64,000 nucleotides of DNA from Lachnospiraceae bacterium (GTDB taxonomy: Bacteria; Bacillota_A; Clostridia; Lachnospirales; Lachnospiraceae), in contig JAFWYN010000005.1 of assembly GCA_017522685.1 (NCBI GenBank), positions 1 to 64,000 on the forward strand, given 5' to 3'. The stretch's first letter is position 1. Every line of letters begins with the position of its first letter. The notes under the pieces were generated by a model that was not told the origin of the DNA, did not search any database, and saw only the letters and a list, made by a program, of their open reading frames with translations. This document shows, piece after piece, positions 36,633 to 44,649 of the stretch. Made by a program: the position numbers and the translations under genes.

Positions 36633-36811
36633 CCACGCTTAAGCGTGTGATAGAAATAGAAAAGAAAGAGAAATGTGACGCCATTGTTACACCTGTGACA
36701 GATGAAGCATTCCCATATCCGTTATGGTGCTTTGCAGGTAGTAGGGATATGTTCAGTCTGGTACAACTAAGCACGCTTTAGTTGCTTCAAAGTAATTTCT
36801 CTTTCTTTTTT
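36633..36811 (+). ncRNA. Structured RNA region upstream of the reverse transcriptase, part 1
   Basis: CACGCTTAAGCGTG (36634-36647) folds on itself. A perfect 15-bp inverted repeat closes 36660-36674 with 36795-36809. Inside are the hairpin CAACTAAGC/GC(T)TTAGTTG (36764-36784) and paired CATATCC/GGATATG. A T-run follows the last arm. The direct repeats CACGCTTAAG and CACGCTTTAG are 138 bp apart. There is no classical gene. A long frame runs through it (see findings). Probably the template part of an RT-associated RNA. Confidence 0.6.
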
Positions 36812-36812
36812 T

Positions 36813-36950
36813 GCTTTAGAGCCATGCAGTTTCGCTGTCCAAGCTCGCTTGGTAAAGACTGTTTTTAGGAAACTATATGGCAATTTGCCATTAAATGAGC
36901 AAAAGGAAAGCCTCGAAGAGGCGGTTTTGCGAATTGAATGGCTCTAAAGC
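36813..36950 (+). ncRNA. Structured RNA region upstream of the reverse transcriptase, part 2
   Basis: A perfect 13-bp closing stem pairs 36813-36825 with 36938-36950. It encloses three hairpins: CCAAGC/GCTTGG (36839-36852), ATGGCAA/TTGCCAT (36877-36891) and a compound hairpin GCAAAA...GCCTC/GAGGC...TTTTGC (36899-36930). This looks like a branched RNA that an RT could bind. It ends 65 bp before the RT start. Confidence 0.6.
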
Positions 36951-37014
36951 AACGCGGTAAGAGCCATTCAGCTGGCTCAAAAACAGAACTTCTATGATAT
37001 TCAAGGAGAACCTC

Positions 37015-38247
37015 ATGACCATCCAAGAACAGCTTTCCTGTCCGGAATACTGGCAGGAATTTTTAAACTATAAAATTGAAAAACAACACTTATCCGCGCG
37101 TGAACAAAAGGTGCTGAAAGAATACATTGCTGAAGGAAAATACCTGTCGGTTCCAGCATATCTCTCAAGAATCGACTGCGAACTGCCCCTTCCCCGCAAA
37201 AAGGAAGTCAACAAAAGTGGTGTCTCTAAGAAAAGAGTGGTTTACTCCTTTTCTGATGACTTCAATATGCTGCTAAAGATGCTGACCTACCTTCTTTTCC
37301 GTTACGATCACTTATTTGCCCGTAATTGCTATGCTTTTCGCAGACATTATGGGGTAAAGGATGCTGTACGTCGCCTCAGAAACACCCGTAACATACACCA
37401 AATGTACTGCCTGAAGGTGGATATCAGCAATTATTTCAACTCCATTGATGTACCCATGCTTCTTCGTAAGCTGGAATTTTTAAAGCCGGAAGATTCTGCC
37501 GTTTATGATTTTCTGGTTCGCCTTCTGACCGCAGACAAAGCTATTTATGATGAAAATGGATCGACAAATATTCTTACCGAAAAACGCGGTGCCATGGCCG
37601 GCACTCCCATCTCTCCCTTTCTGGCCAATGTATATCTAATGGAAATGGACCATTCCTTTGAGCGTAAAGGCATTCTTTACTTCCGCTATTCCGATGATAT
37701 TTTGATATTCGCAGATACGGAAGAAGAATTAACCAAATTACAAGCCCGTCTCTATGAATATATTGAAACACACAAACTGGCTATAAATCCTTCCAAAGTA
37801 CACTTGAGCAACCCCGGTGAGCCTTTTGACTTCTTAGGTTTTTCATTTCATGATTACAAGGTGGATTTGTCCGATATTACCATCCGAAAGATGAAGGATA
37901 AGATAAAAAGAAAAGCCCATTCCCTGCGCCGTTGGCAACAAAAGAAGGAACTGTCCGGCGACCGTGCAGCCAAGGGCTTCATCAAAGCCATGAACCGCAA
38001 GTTCTACGACAATGGAGAGGGCACCGAATTCTCCTGGAGCCGCTGGTTTTTTCCCTGTCTGACCACCGACGAAGGCCTGAAAGAAATCGATGCTTACATG
38101 CAACAGTACATCCGCTACTGTGTCACAGGCCGCCACTATAAGGGCAACTACCGTATTACCTACGACCAAATGAAGGATTGGGGCTATCGCAGTCTGGTGC
38201 ATGAATACTATAAACAATTCAAAACGATAAATCCCAAGGAGGAATAA
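37015..38247 (+). CDS. Reverse transcriptase, defence-type or unclassified group
   Basis: 410 residues from ATG 37015 (AAGGAG upstream). Motif A is LKVDISNYFNSID (D136), motif B is RGAMAGTPISPFLANVYL, and motif C is FRYSDDILIF (catalytic D227/D228). There is no maturase or HNH domain and no intron boundary motif, so it is not a group II intron. The NAxxH motif of retron RTs is absent. The protein has a C-terminal extension with VTGRHYKGNYRITYDQM. It resembles unclassified RTs linked with phage defence (UG/DRT). A structured RNA lies directly upstream. The AraC gene starts one base after its stop. Confidence 0.88.
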   Translation: MTIQEQLSCPEYWQEFLNYKIEKQHLSAREQKVLKEYIAEGKYLSVPAYLSRIDCELPLPRKKEVNKSGVSKKRVVYSFSDDFNMLLKMLTYLLFRYDHLFARNCYAFRRHYGVKDAVRRLRNTRNIHQMYCLKVDISNYFNSIDVPMLLRKLEFLKPEDSAVYDFLVRLLTADKAIYDENGSTNILTEKRGAMAGTPISPFLANVYLMEMDHSFERKGILYFRYSDDILIFADTEEELTKLQARLYEYIETHKLAINPSKVHLSNPGEPFDFLGFSFHDYKVDLSDITIRKMKDKIKRKAHSLRRWQQKKELSGDRAAKGFIKAMNRKFYDNGEGTEFSWSRWFFPCLTTDEGLKEIDAYMQQYIRYCVTGRHYKGNYRITYDQMKDWGYRSLVHEYYKQFKTINPKEE

Positions 38248-38248
38248 C

Positions 38249-39238
38249 ATGGCATCTGATTTTGAGAATACAAATGTTTTTTCCCTTTCCATGTTACACC
38301 GGGTAATAGCCCATATCGAAGAGAACCTTTTCGACGAGTTAACACCAACCTCCATTGCCTCGTATTTTTTCATCAGTGAGTCAACCTTATCTTCTCTTTT
38401 CAAGGTAGTTTGTGAAATGACCATTATGGAGTATATCCGAAACAGAAGGTTAACTATGGCCGCAGAAGAATTGACAACTTCAAATACACCAATCATCGAA
38501 TTGGCCTACAAATACGGTTACGAAACTCCCGAAGCCTTTACCAAGGCATTTTCCAGATTCCACGGATTTCCGCCCAGCTTTATCAGACGCGGATTTCCTG
38601 TTTCCAAGTCATTTGCGCCTATGGAAATTGCAGTCACTATTCAAGGCGGCTGGAATACCGGAAACCTGACAAAATCAAATGATACAGGACAGGAACAAAC
38701 CCAAAATACTACTTATAATACTCCTATAAACAATATAGGAGGAAACCTTATGGAACCAACAAACACTACTTATCAAATTGATATTGGTACGATGCAGTAC
38801 AAGCATGAATGGAGCATACTCCATTCTTTGGCAGGTAGCCTGATTCAAAACCAAATACCCTTCAAGGTTGACGGCAAAACTATGATTTTTGCCCATGGTC
38901 TGGAATTTCCCTTGGACAAGATTTGCCTGACCTTTAAATGGAAGGATGAAGAAATCGTTAAATCATTTTTCCGCTACCCGGATGCCGCGAAACAAACCAC
39001 TGATGAATTTAAGTATTTTGATATAGCATATCAGGGTATAAAAGTAAGGTGCATGTTTTATGGCAATTGTCCGGGTGATGATACGGATGATTTTCTGTAC
39101 AAAAATACAGACATGGTACAGATTGACCATCTTTCCGTTCCCGTACAATCTCTGGAATTTTACTACAATAATGCAGAGAAAGATACCGAACATTACAAAA
39201 TGGTAGAAAAGAGGTTGGGGAAACATGAGAGATTATAG
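38249..39238 (+). CDS. AraC-type regulator with N-terminal HTH
   Basis: 329 residues, ATG 38249 behind AAGGAGG that lies inside the end of the RT gene. The AraC HTH is at the N-terminus (residues 10-110; IASYFFISESTLSSLFKV and ELAYKYGYETPEAFTKAFSRFHG). The C-terminal 180 residues form an effector-like domain that I do not recognise. Its tight spacing suggests a transcript shared with the RT. The following methyltransferase gene overlaps it by 14 bp. Confidence 0.85.
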   Translation: MASDFENTNVFSLSMLHRVIAHIEENLFDELTPTSIASYFFISESTLSSLFKVVCEMTIMEYIRNRRLTMAAEELTTSNTPIIELAYKYGYETPEAFTKAFSRFHGFPPSFIRRGFPVSKSFAPMEIAVTIQGGWNTGNLTKSNDTGQEQTQNTTYNTPINNIGGNLMEPTNTTYQIDIGTMQYKHEWSILHSLAGSLIQNQIPFKVDGKTMIFAHGLEFPLDKICLTFKWKDEEIVKSFFRYPDAAKQTTDEFKYFDIAYQGIKVRCMFYGNCPGDDTDDFLYKNTDMVQIDHLSVPVQSLEFYYNNAEKDTEHYKMVEKRLGKHERL

Positions 39239-39977
39239 TGTACAAAACAAAAAAGCATGGGAATACTCAGCTTATGAATTTTGGCTGAAATATAACGGAA
39301 CTCCTGCCGTTCTGGCAGAGAAAGCCATGAGAGACCCTCAGCAAATGTTAAAAAGATTCACAACCTATTTTGACAAATATGAAGGTGTTAAGATAGCTAA
39401 TATCTGTGGCTCCTGTGGCAAAAAAGCAATCCCCCTGGCTCTCTTGGGTGCAGAAGTAACCATCTTTGACATTTCAGAGGATAACCGACGCTATGCTCTG
39501 GAAGTAGCAGAAGCCGCACATGTAGATATTGATTATGTAATAGGTGATGTGCTGGACATTGATCATGAGAAATACGCCGAGTATTTTGACATTGTTTTTA
39601 TGGAAGGCGGTATCCTACACTATTTTCACGATATTGAGGAATTCATGTCCCTCATGAATCTGCTGCTAAAATCGGATGGGAAAATAATCTGCAATGATTT
39701 TCATCCCTTCACCAAGATTATTGATGTCCTACATCTCGAACAACCAACCATGACTTATTTTTCAACCGAAATTTTCGAGTTTGAAATGGCGCATGCCCGT
39801 TTTTATGAAGAAGAAATAAGAACCCAAATGCCCAAATGTCTCTGTCGGAAATACACCATCAGCGAAATTATCAATGCTGTAATCCATTGTGGATTTACTT
39901 TGGAAAGGTTTGATGAACATCCGGCATGGGAAAACCCTGACGTTCCGGGTGAATTTACTATCGTAGCTAAAAAGTAA
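39225..39977 (+). CDS. Class I SAM-dependent methyltransferase
   Basis: 250 residues. The SAM motif I is IANICGSCGKKAIPLALLGAEVTIFDIS (about residues 55-85; unusual GSCGKK loop). Then VDIDYVIGDVLD and DIVFMEGGILHYF follow. Its start lies within the AraC gene end. Target unknown. It is followed by a terminator. Confidence 0.85.
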   Translation: MRDYSVQNKKAWEYSAYEFWLKYNGTPAVLAEKAMRDPQQMLKRFTTYFDKYEGVKIANICGSCGKKAIPLALLGAEVTIFDISEDNRRYALEVAEAAHVDIDYVIGDVLDIDHEKYAEYFDIVFMEGGILHYFHDIEEFMSLMNLLLKSDGKIICNDFHPFTKIIDVLHLEQPTMTYFSTEIFEFEMAHARFYEEEIRTQMPKCLCRKYTISEIINAVIHCGFTLERFDEHPAWENPDVPGEFTIVAKK

Positions 39978-40016
39978 TTTCATCACTGTACTCGCACACT
40001 TTCCCATACCATAAGT

Positions 40017-40046
40017 ATCCCCGGAAACCTCTTGGTCTCCGGGGAT
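40017..40046. terminator. Bidirectional terminator between convergent genes
   Basis: 9-bp outer stem ATCCCCGGA/TCCGGGGAT with inner ACC/GGT. It separates the methyltransferase and the MerR gene. Confidence 0.8.
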
Positions 40047-40065
40047 TCATATTTCTTATACAAGC

Positions 40066-41166
40066 TTACTTCTCCTGCCTTTGAAAAACGTAATAATCTG
40101 TCTCATATCCACCCCAGCGGTAATCACCGCTTTTCCATTCCATAAACAGATATTCCGTCCCGTCAATATTCTTGATTTCGTAGGCACAAGCCGTACTGTT
40201 CCATTTGCGCAGCAAATAACCCTTGGTCCATTCCTGTTTTGCCCTTCCGCTTATGATTTCCTCTCCGTAAACACTGACACATTCTCCTTCGGGAAGAAAC
40301 TCTATTTCCTTGAAATAGGGAACAAAATTCTCTCTTATGGCTTCCGGGTCAAACTCCTCTTTATGCTGTACAAAGCTTACTGCTTCCCACTTACCCACAA
40401 TCCTGTCATCATTCACAAAGGGCATATCAATATTATCCTTGCGGCTGATCTCAGCTGCACGATAATGTCGATTATCCAGACGGCGAAGTACCAAAAGTGT
40501 GGTTCTGCCGGTTTGCAAATAATCATAGGCTTTCAGATTTACAAACATAAAAAGTTCATCTTCCTGTTTTTCAATGGTGTACTCATTCACATAAGAACAA
40601 TCACCACCGTCAACCAACAATTTGCCCTTCGTCCATGAATAGCACCAGTACCATTCCCCCTGGGGAAGGAAATAAATTTCACGTTTTTTACTGCCAATTC
40701 TAATTTCGGGAAGCTTCTTATCCAGCTCATACTCCTTACGACTATTGTACTCGCCCAGAATCTCCCATTTACCGATTACCTTGTCATCGTTCTCAAATGG
40801 CAAATGCACATCCTCATGCATTAATTCTAAATTTATTGTTTCCATAAAAGTACCTCCTGATATTTTTTCACGAAGCACATCAAGCTTATCCAGAACTTGC
40901 CTAAGCTGCTCTTTCTTTTCATCAAATACAAGACTTATTTCCGCTTCCGACAGATTGCCGGCCATAATTTTCTTGATTTGTGCAAGGGAAAACTCCGCCG
41001 CCTTCAATTCATTAATACGCTCACATACTGCAACCTGACTTTGTGAATAATACCGGTATCCGGTAAAACAATCGTGATATATCGGCTTTAGTAGGCCATA
41101 GCTGTCATAATAGCGCAAAACAGAAACGGGCACATTACAGGCCTTGGCAAATTCTCCGATTTTCAT
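40066..41166 (-). CDS. MerR-family regulator with duplicated C-terminal domain
   Basis: 366 residues from ATG 41166 (AGGAGG eight bases upstream). The MerR HTH and coiled coil occupy residues 1-110 (IGEFAKACNVPVSVLRYYDSYGLLKP). Two related 100-residue domains follow: one begins VIGKWEILGEY near 130 and one IVGKWEAVSFV near 250, each preceded by PFxNDDK/R. They look like ligand-binding beta barrels. The promoter has the MerR 19-bp spacer, so self-activation on ligand binding is likely. Confidence 0.85.
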   Translation of the reverse strand: MKIGEFAKACNVPVSVLRYYDSYGLLKPIYHDCFTGYRYYSQSQVAVCERINELKAAEFSLAQIKKIMAGNLSEAEISLVFDEKKEQLRQVLDKLDVLREKISGGTFMETINLELMHEDVHLPFENDDKVIGKWEILGEYNSRKEYELDKKLPEIRIGSKKREIYFLPQGEWYWCYSWTKGKLLVDGGDCSYVNEYTIEKQEDELFMFVNLKAYDYLQTGRTTLLVLRRLDNRHYRAAEISRKDNIDMPFVNDDRIVGKWEAVSFVQHKEEFDPEAIRENFVPYFKEIEFLPEGECVSVYGEEIISGRAKQEWTKGYLLRKWNSTACAYEIKNIDGTEYLFMEWKSGDYRWGGYETDYYVFQRQEK

Positions 41167-41208
41167 TGATGCCACCTCCTAATATTCTTTAAGGTACCTT
41201 ATGTACAT

Positions 41209-41239
41209 ATCATAAGCTTAAAGTATGGTTTAGAGTCAA
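41209..41239 (-). promoter_or_regulatory. MerR-type promoter with 19-bp spacer
   Basis: On the minus strand TTGACT (41234-41239), 19 bp, TATGAT (41209-41214). Over-long spacers are the hallmark of promoters that MerR proteins activate by DNA twisting. Confidence 0.75.
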
Positions 41240-41252
41240 GGGGTTTATAAAA

Positions 41253-42797
41253 TTAATTTTCCCATTCCTCTAATCCGCTTTCCGTAAGCCGATATACCAC
41301 ATCGCATACCTCATCCATGTACTTTCGGTCATGAGAAATACTGATGATGGCACCCGGAAATTCTGCCAGGATTTTATGTATCACAGGTCCTGACAGGGGC
41401 GAAAAGTTACGGGTCGGTTCGTCCAGTATCAACACATTGGTTTTAGACAAACTGATCTTCAGAAGTAATACCTTGGCCTTCTGACCACCGGACAATTCAC
41501 TGATGGGGTGGTCCATCTCGTCCGCTGTATACTTTAAGGCACCCAGGTAGGTTCGGATTCTGGTTCTCTCTTCCTTATCTCCGGAGGTATCCAAAAAGTC
41601 CACCGGTGTCTGTGTCATGTCCAATATATCTTCATAGTTCTGCGGAATATATTGTGCATGGATATCCTTTCTCGCCAAAAGAAGCCCCGCTATTTTCTTT
41701 AAAAAAGTGGTCTTGCCGGCTCCGTTATTTCCCACAATACACACTTTCTTACTACCACGCATGATAAGCTTTATATCTCTGGCCAGAACTCTCTCCCCAT
41801 CCGGCGTCAACAACTCGTCCAGCTCATACTCTATCACTGTCTTTCCTGCCGGAATGGCTAATTCCTTAGCACCCAACTTAAAGAAGATGGCTTCTTCCTG
41901 CTCCGGTATTTCCGTCATATTCTCATCTTCTCTTTCAAAACGCTTTTCCATAGCTTTAACCGAGTGCATTTTGTCCTTCAGATTTTTAGCTATGGCAGGT
42001 GCCTGTCTGGAACATCCGGCTAATTGTGTCTGCACATCCTGGTAGATTTTAGCAAACCGTTCGTCCCTCTTACGCTTCTCCCTACGTTCATTCAAGGCTT
42101 GCTGCTCCTGCCTGTCAAAGTTGTGAATCCTCTCCTCCACATACTGTCTGTAGGGCATCTTGGCCACCGTAAATTTCGGCTCTGTCTTACGCTTCAGCTG
42201 CTCCAAATGAATCACCATATTGGCCGTATTCTCTATCAGAGTTTCATCATGGGAAATATATAATACAATATATTCCCAGTTGTTTATCAGGTCCTCTAAA
42301 AACTCCAATGTGGCAATATCAATATCATTGGAGGGCTCGTCCAGCAAAAGCACTGTAGGCTTTTCCATCAAAATACGCATCAGCTGTGCCTTGATTTTCT
42401 CGCCGCCGGATAAGGTACACATCCGCTGTTCTCTGTAGAAGAAATCCATATCCACCCGGAATTCCTTTGCCATCTGCGTCAATTCCTTGGGGGAATAATC
42501 AAAGAAAAAGGTACTTGCCGCAAAGAACTCATATATGGTCATTTCTCTGGCGGATAAGGGCAACTCCTGCGGCAGGTAACAAAGCTTCTCCTTGCCTAAA
42601 ATACGTTCTCCCGTACACTCCACATATTCCTCCGCCAGCTGAGGGTCATAAATCCATTTCATCAAGGTGGATTTTCCGTTCCCTTCCTCTCCGATAATCA
42701 CGGCCTTATCCCCGTGATTTAATACAACAGAAAAATCCTTTATAATTTCCCTTAAATCTTTCTTATGTGTGATATTCAAATTCTTAATCTGTAACAT
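41253..42797 (-). CDS. ABC-F ATPase
   Basis: 514 residues from ATG 42797 (AAAGGAGG upstream). Two ABC domains in one chain without membrane helices: first Walker A GEEGNGKST (about 34), signature LSGGEK and Walker B VLLLDEPSND; second Walker A GNNGAGKTT, signature ELSGGQKAKV and LILDEPTRN. An interdomain helical linker (LNERREKRKRDERFAK region) carries the ribosome-facing part. ABC-F proteins act on the ribosome, often protecting it from antibiotics. The attenuator upstream fits such a role, but the drug class is not readable. Confidence 0.93.
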   Translation of the reverse strand: MLQIKNLNITHKKDLREIIKDFSVVLNHGDKAVIIGEEGNGKSTLMKWIYDPQLAEEYVECTGERILGKEKLCYLPQELPLSAREMTIYEFFAASTFFFDYSPKELTQMAKEFRVDMDFFYREQRMCTLSGGEKIKAQLMRILMEKPTVLLLDEPSNDIDIATLEFLEDLINNWEYIVLYISHDETLIENTANMVIHLEQLKRKTEPKFTVAKMPYRQYVEERIHNFDRQEQQALNERREKRKRDERFAKIYQDVQTQLAGCSRQAPAIAKNLKDKMHSVKAMEKRFEREDENMTEIPEQEEAIFFKLGAKELAIPAGKTVIEYELDELLTPDGERVLARDIKLIMRGSKKVCIVGNNGAGKTTFLKKIAGLLLARKDIHAQYIPQNYEDILDMTQTPVDFLDTSGDKEERTRIRTYLGALKYTADEMDHPISELSGGQKAKVLLLKISLSKTNVLILDEPTRNFSPLSGPVIHKILAEFPGAIISISHDRKYMDEVCDVVYRLTESGLEEWEN

Positions 42798-42811
42798 ATA
42801 GGCCTCCTTTC

Positions 42812-42846
42812 CAAAGAAAAAGTCTGTTTGCATACCCAAACAGACT
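42812..42846 (-). terminator. Attenuator in the ABC-F leader
   Basis: On the minus strand AGTCTGTTTG/CAAACAGACT with a 6-base loop, followed by TTTTCTTT. It is a perfect terminator that ends 5 bp before the ribosome site of the ABC-F gene. Confidence 0.85.
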
Positions 42847-42867
42847 CATACTCAAATAAAACCTATA

Positions 42868-42951
42868 TCATTCACCTATAGAGAAAAGCAACAACTTCTT
42901 ATAGGGAATCAGTGGGTTTCCATAAGTACGATAATCTAATTCGGCATACAC
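42868..42951 (-). CDS. Candidate leader peptide ORF 1 of the ABC-F gene
   Basis: 27 residues with a GTG start at 42951 and no clear ribosome site. It contains the stretch TYGNPLIPYKKLL. It ends 22 bp before the attenuator. It overlaps candidate ORF 2 in another frame. Only one, or neither, may be real. Confidence 0.3.
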   Translation of the reverse strand: MYAELDYRTYGNPLIPYKKLLLFSIGE

Positions 42952-42982
42952 AAACAAGCCTATTCTTATAGGCTACTCTCAA
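42899..42982 (-). CDS. Candidate leader peptide ORF 2 of the ABC-F gene
   Basis: 27 residues with a TTG start at 42982, 11 bases after GGAGG. It contains CVCRIRLSYLWKPTDSL. Ribosome stalling here could change folding of the downstream hairpins. The start codon and spacing are not ideal. Confidence 0.35.
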   Translation of the reverse strand: MRVAYKNRLVCVCRIRLSYLWKPTDSL

Positions 42983-43117
42983 ACTATTTGTTTCCTCCAA
43001 ATCAAACTATCTGTTTCTCATTTCTCCACCGCTCACTTACTTTGTGCCTTTCCTTAAATCTGCATTAACCATAGCACAGAATGTCGGAAGATGCAAGGGG
43101 GGAATTGCCCCTTACCT

Positions 43118-44017
43118 TCACACTTTCTTATCCTTCTGTGTCAGAAGCTTGTCCATAGGCGGATGAATCATGTATGAATTCTCCAGCTTATTAATTGCAC
43201 AAAGCTTTTTACCTGCATCCTTACTGGATGCCCCACAATGGTATGCCTGCTCTGTGGGCATACCATAATCTATCACTATGAAACGCCCATGACCGTTTTC
43301 TGTAAAAAGAATCACTTCTACTCCTTGCCTTTTCTGGGATAACAACTGCAAGGTCTTGGCATCCATATAATCATCCACTACATAGATGCTGGTAGTCGCC
43401 TGTTGATAAATATCAATGTAAGCTAAATCCGCTTCGAATTTCTGCCCTTTATAGATTACAAAGTTTTTGCAGTCTCTATCTGAAATAAAGTTCTCGCTAA
43501 TAGTATCAATACTACGCAAAATGTCAGTAATCTCCTGCTCATTCTTCTTCTGCCTGTCGGTCATATTTGTCATCTGTGCAGAAATCTCCGATACCTTTGC
43601 CGTTACCAGTCGCATTTCTGACTGTGTTACAAACTGCTGGTTTTGCTTTATGTAATGTCTCATTTCCCGAAAGGCCCGCATAATAAAGATGCTTTGTTTT
43701 TCTGCTAATTCGCCACGCAGGACAGTTGCAAGCATATATATTCCTTGTTCTGTAAAAGCATAAGGAAGCTTTCTTTTGCCCCCCCAACTTGAAGTCGCAA
43801 ATTGCGACTTCAAGATATCAAACTCTGCTTCCTCCAACTGAAACATAAAATCATTCGGAAATCTATTTATGTTTCTTTTTACCTGTTCATTCAATCTTTT
43901 CACTTCATACCCATAAATCTCTGCCAGATCATAATCCAGCATTACCTGTTGTCCCCTAATAGTATAAACCCGATTGCATATCGAATCAGTGGACAATAAT
44001 TCCTTGCTTTCCTCCAT
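43118..44017 (-). CDS. ORF6N-domain protein
   Basis: 299 residues. The ORF6N DNA-binding domain fills residues 15-120 (VYTIRGQQVMLDYDLAEIYGYEVKRLNEQVKRN and RFPNDFMFQL, then PYAFTEQGIYMLATVL). A coiled segment and a C-terminal domain with VEVILFTENGHGRF follow. Such proteins are common in phages and mobile elements and may act as regulators. No other phage gene is nearby. Confidence 0.85.
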   Translation of the reverse strand: MEESKELLSTDSICNRVYTIRGQQVMLDYDLAEIYGYEVKRLNEQVKRNINRFPNDFMFQLEEAEFDILKSQFATSSWGGKRKLPYAFTEQGIYMLATVLRGELAEKQSIFIMRAFREMRHYIKQNQQFVTQSEMRLVTAKVSEISAQMTNMTDRQKKNEQEITDILRSIDTISENFISDRDCKNFVIYKGQKFEADLAYIDIYQQATTSIYVVDDYMDAKTLQLLSQKRQGVEVILFTENGHGRFIVIDYGMPTEQAYHCGASSKDAGKKLCAINKLENSYMIHPPMDKLLTQKDKKV

Positions 44018-44137
44018 AAGCCAATACCTCCGTATGTAATTAATAGTCTTAGAAAAACTTGGCAGAAACTGCCTGAAATCAGATGATAGATTTTTAAGAC
44101 AATATCAATATAACATAATCATTTCTTATATACAAGA

Positions 44138-44165
44138 AAAACCAAGGCACCCGGACCTTGGTTTT
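44138..44165 (-). terminator. Terminator after the NUDIX gene
   Basis: 10-bp stem AAAACCAAGG/CCTTGGTTTT with an 8-base loop, then TTCTTG on the minus strand. It ends the XRE-MTase/HAD/NUDIX operon. Confidence 0.85.
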
Positions 44166-44173
44166 CACACTCC

Positions 44174-44629
44174 CTATATAAACAACGTAAACTTATTTTC
44201 TTTTACTTTCTTATACTCCTCATCGGAATATAACAACTTCTTATCCTCAGAAAGCATAGCACGTAAAGCCACCTTCGTCATATGGGTCACATCCTCCCGC
44301 TCTAAAGCCTCATTCACTTTCATAAATAAGGCTTCGCTGTTTTCATTTCCGTCACTCATAGGCTCGCCTTCCACATAATCCATCAATAATAATGCATACC
44401 AGCCATTACGTCCGCATCGTATACCCAGCATGGCATCCATCTTTGCCACCACATGAGTCTCTTCCAATACTTCCCGTTGCGCGGCTTCCTCCGGAAGCTC
44501 GTCCACAGTACAATGTCCTCCGGGAATTAACAGCTGACCTGCAGCCCCACCGTAGGTGTGACGCACCAGAAGCACCTCATCCTCCTTACGGACGATACAG
44601 CCTACTGCCAAAGAATAATTATCACTCAT
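44174..44629 (-). CDS. NUDIX hydrolase
   Basis: 151 residues, ATG 44629 behind AGGAGAGG. The NUDIX box is complete: G-x5-E-x7-REVLEE (GGHCTVDELPEEAAQREVLEE, in two parts at about residues 37-57). It hydrolyses a nucleoside diphosphate-linked compound. Substrate unknown. It is the last gene of a run with the HAD gene. Confidence 0.9.
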   Translation of the reverse strand: MSDNYSLAVGCIVRKEDEVLLVRHTYGGAAGQLLIPGGHCTVDELPEEAAQREVLEETHVVAKMDAMLGIRCGRNGWYALLLMDYVEGEPMSDGNENSEALFMKVNEALEREDVTHMTKVALRAMLSEDKKLLYSDEEYKKVKENKFTLFI

Positions 44630-44649
44630 AATAGTTCCTCTCCTTTCCT

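Noticed and set aside
36813..36950. Retron msr-msd
   Set aside because: The stem layout is similar, but the RT lacks the NAxxH motif of retron RTs and the VTG context differs. Not excluded but less likely.
37015..38247. Group II intron maturase
   Set aside because: No maturase or endonuclease domain and no intron domain V-like sequence around it.
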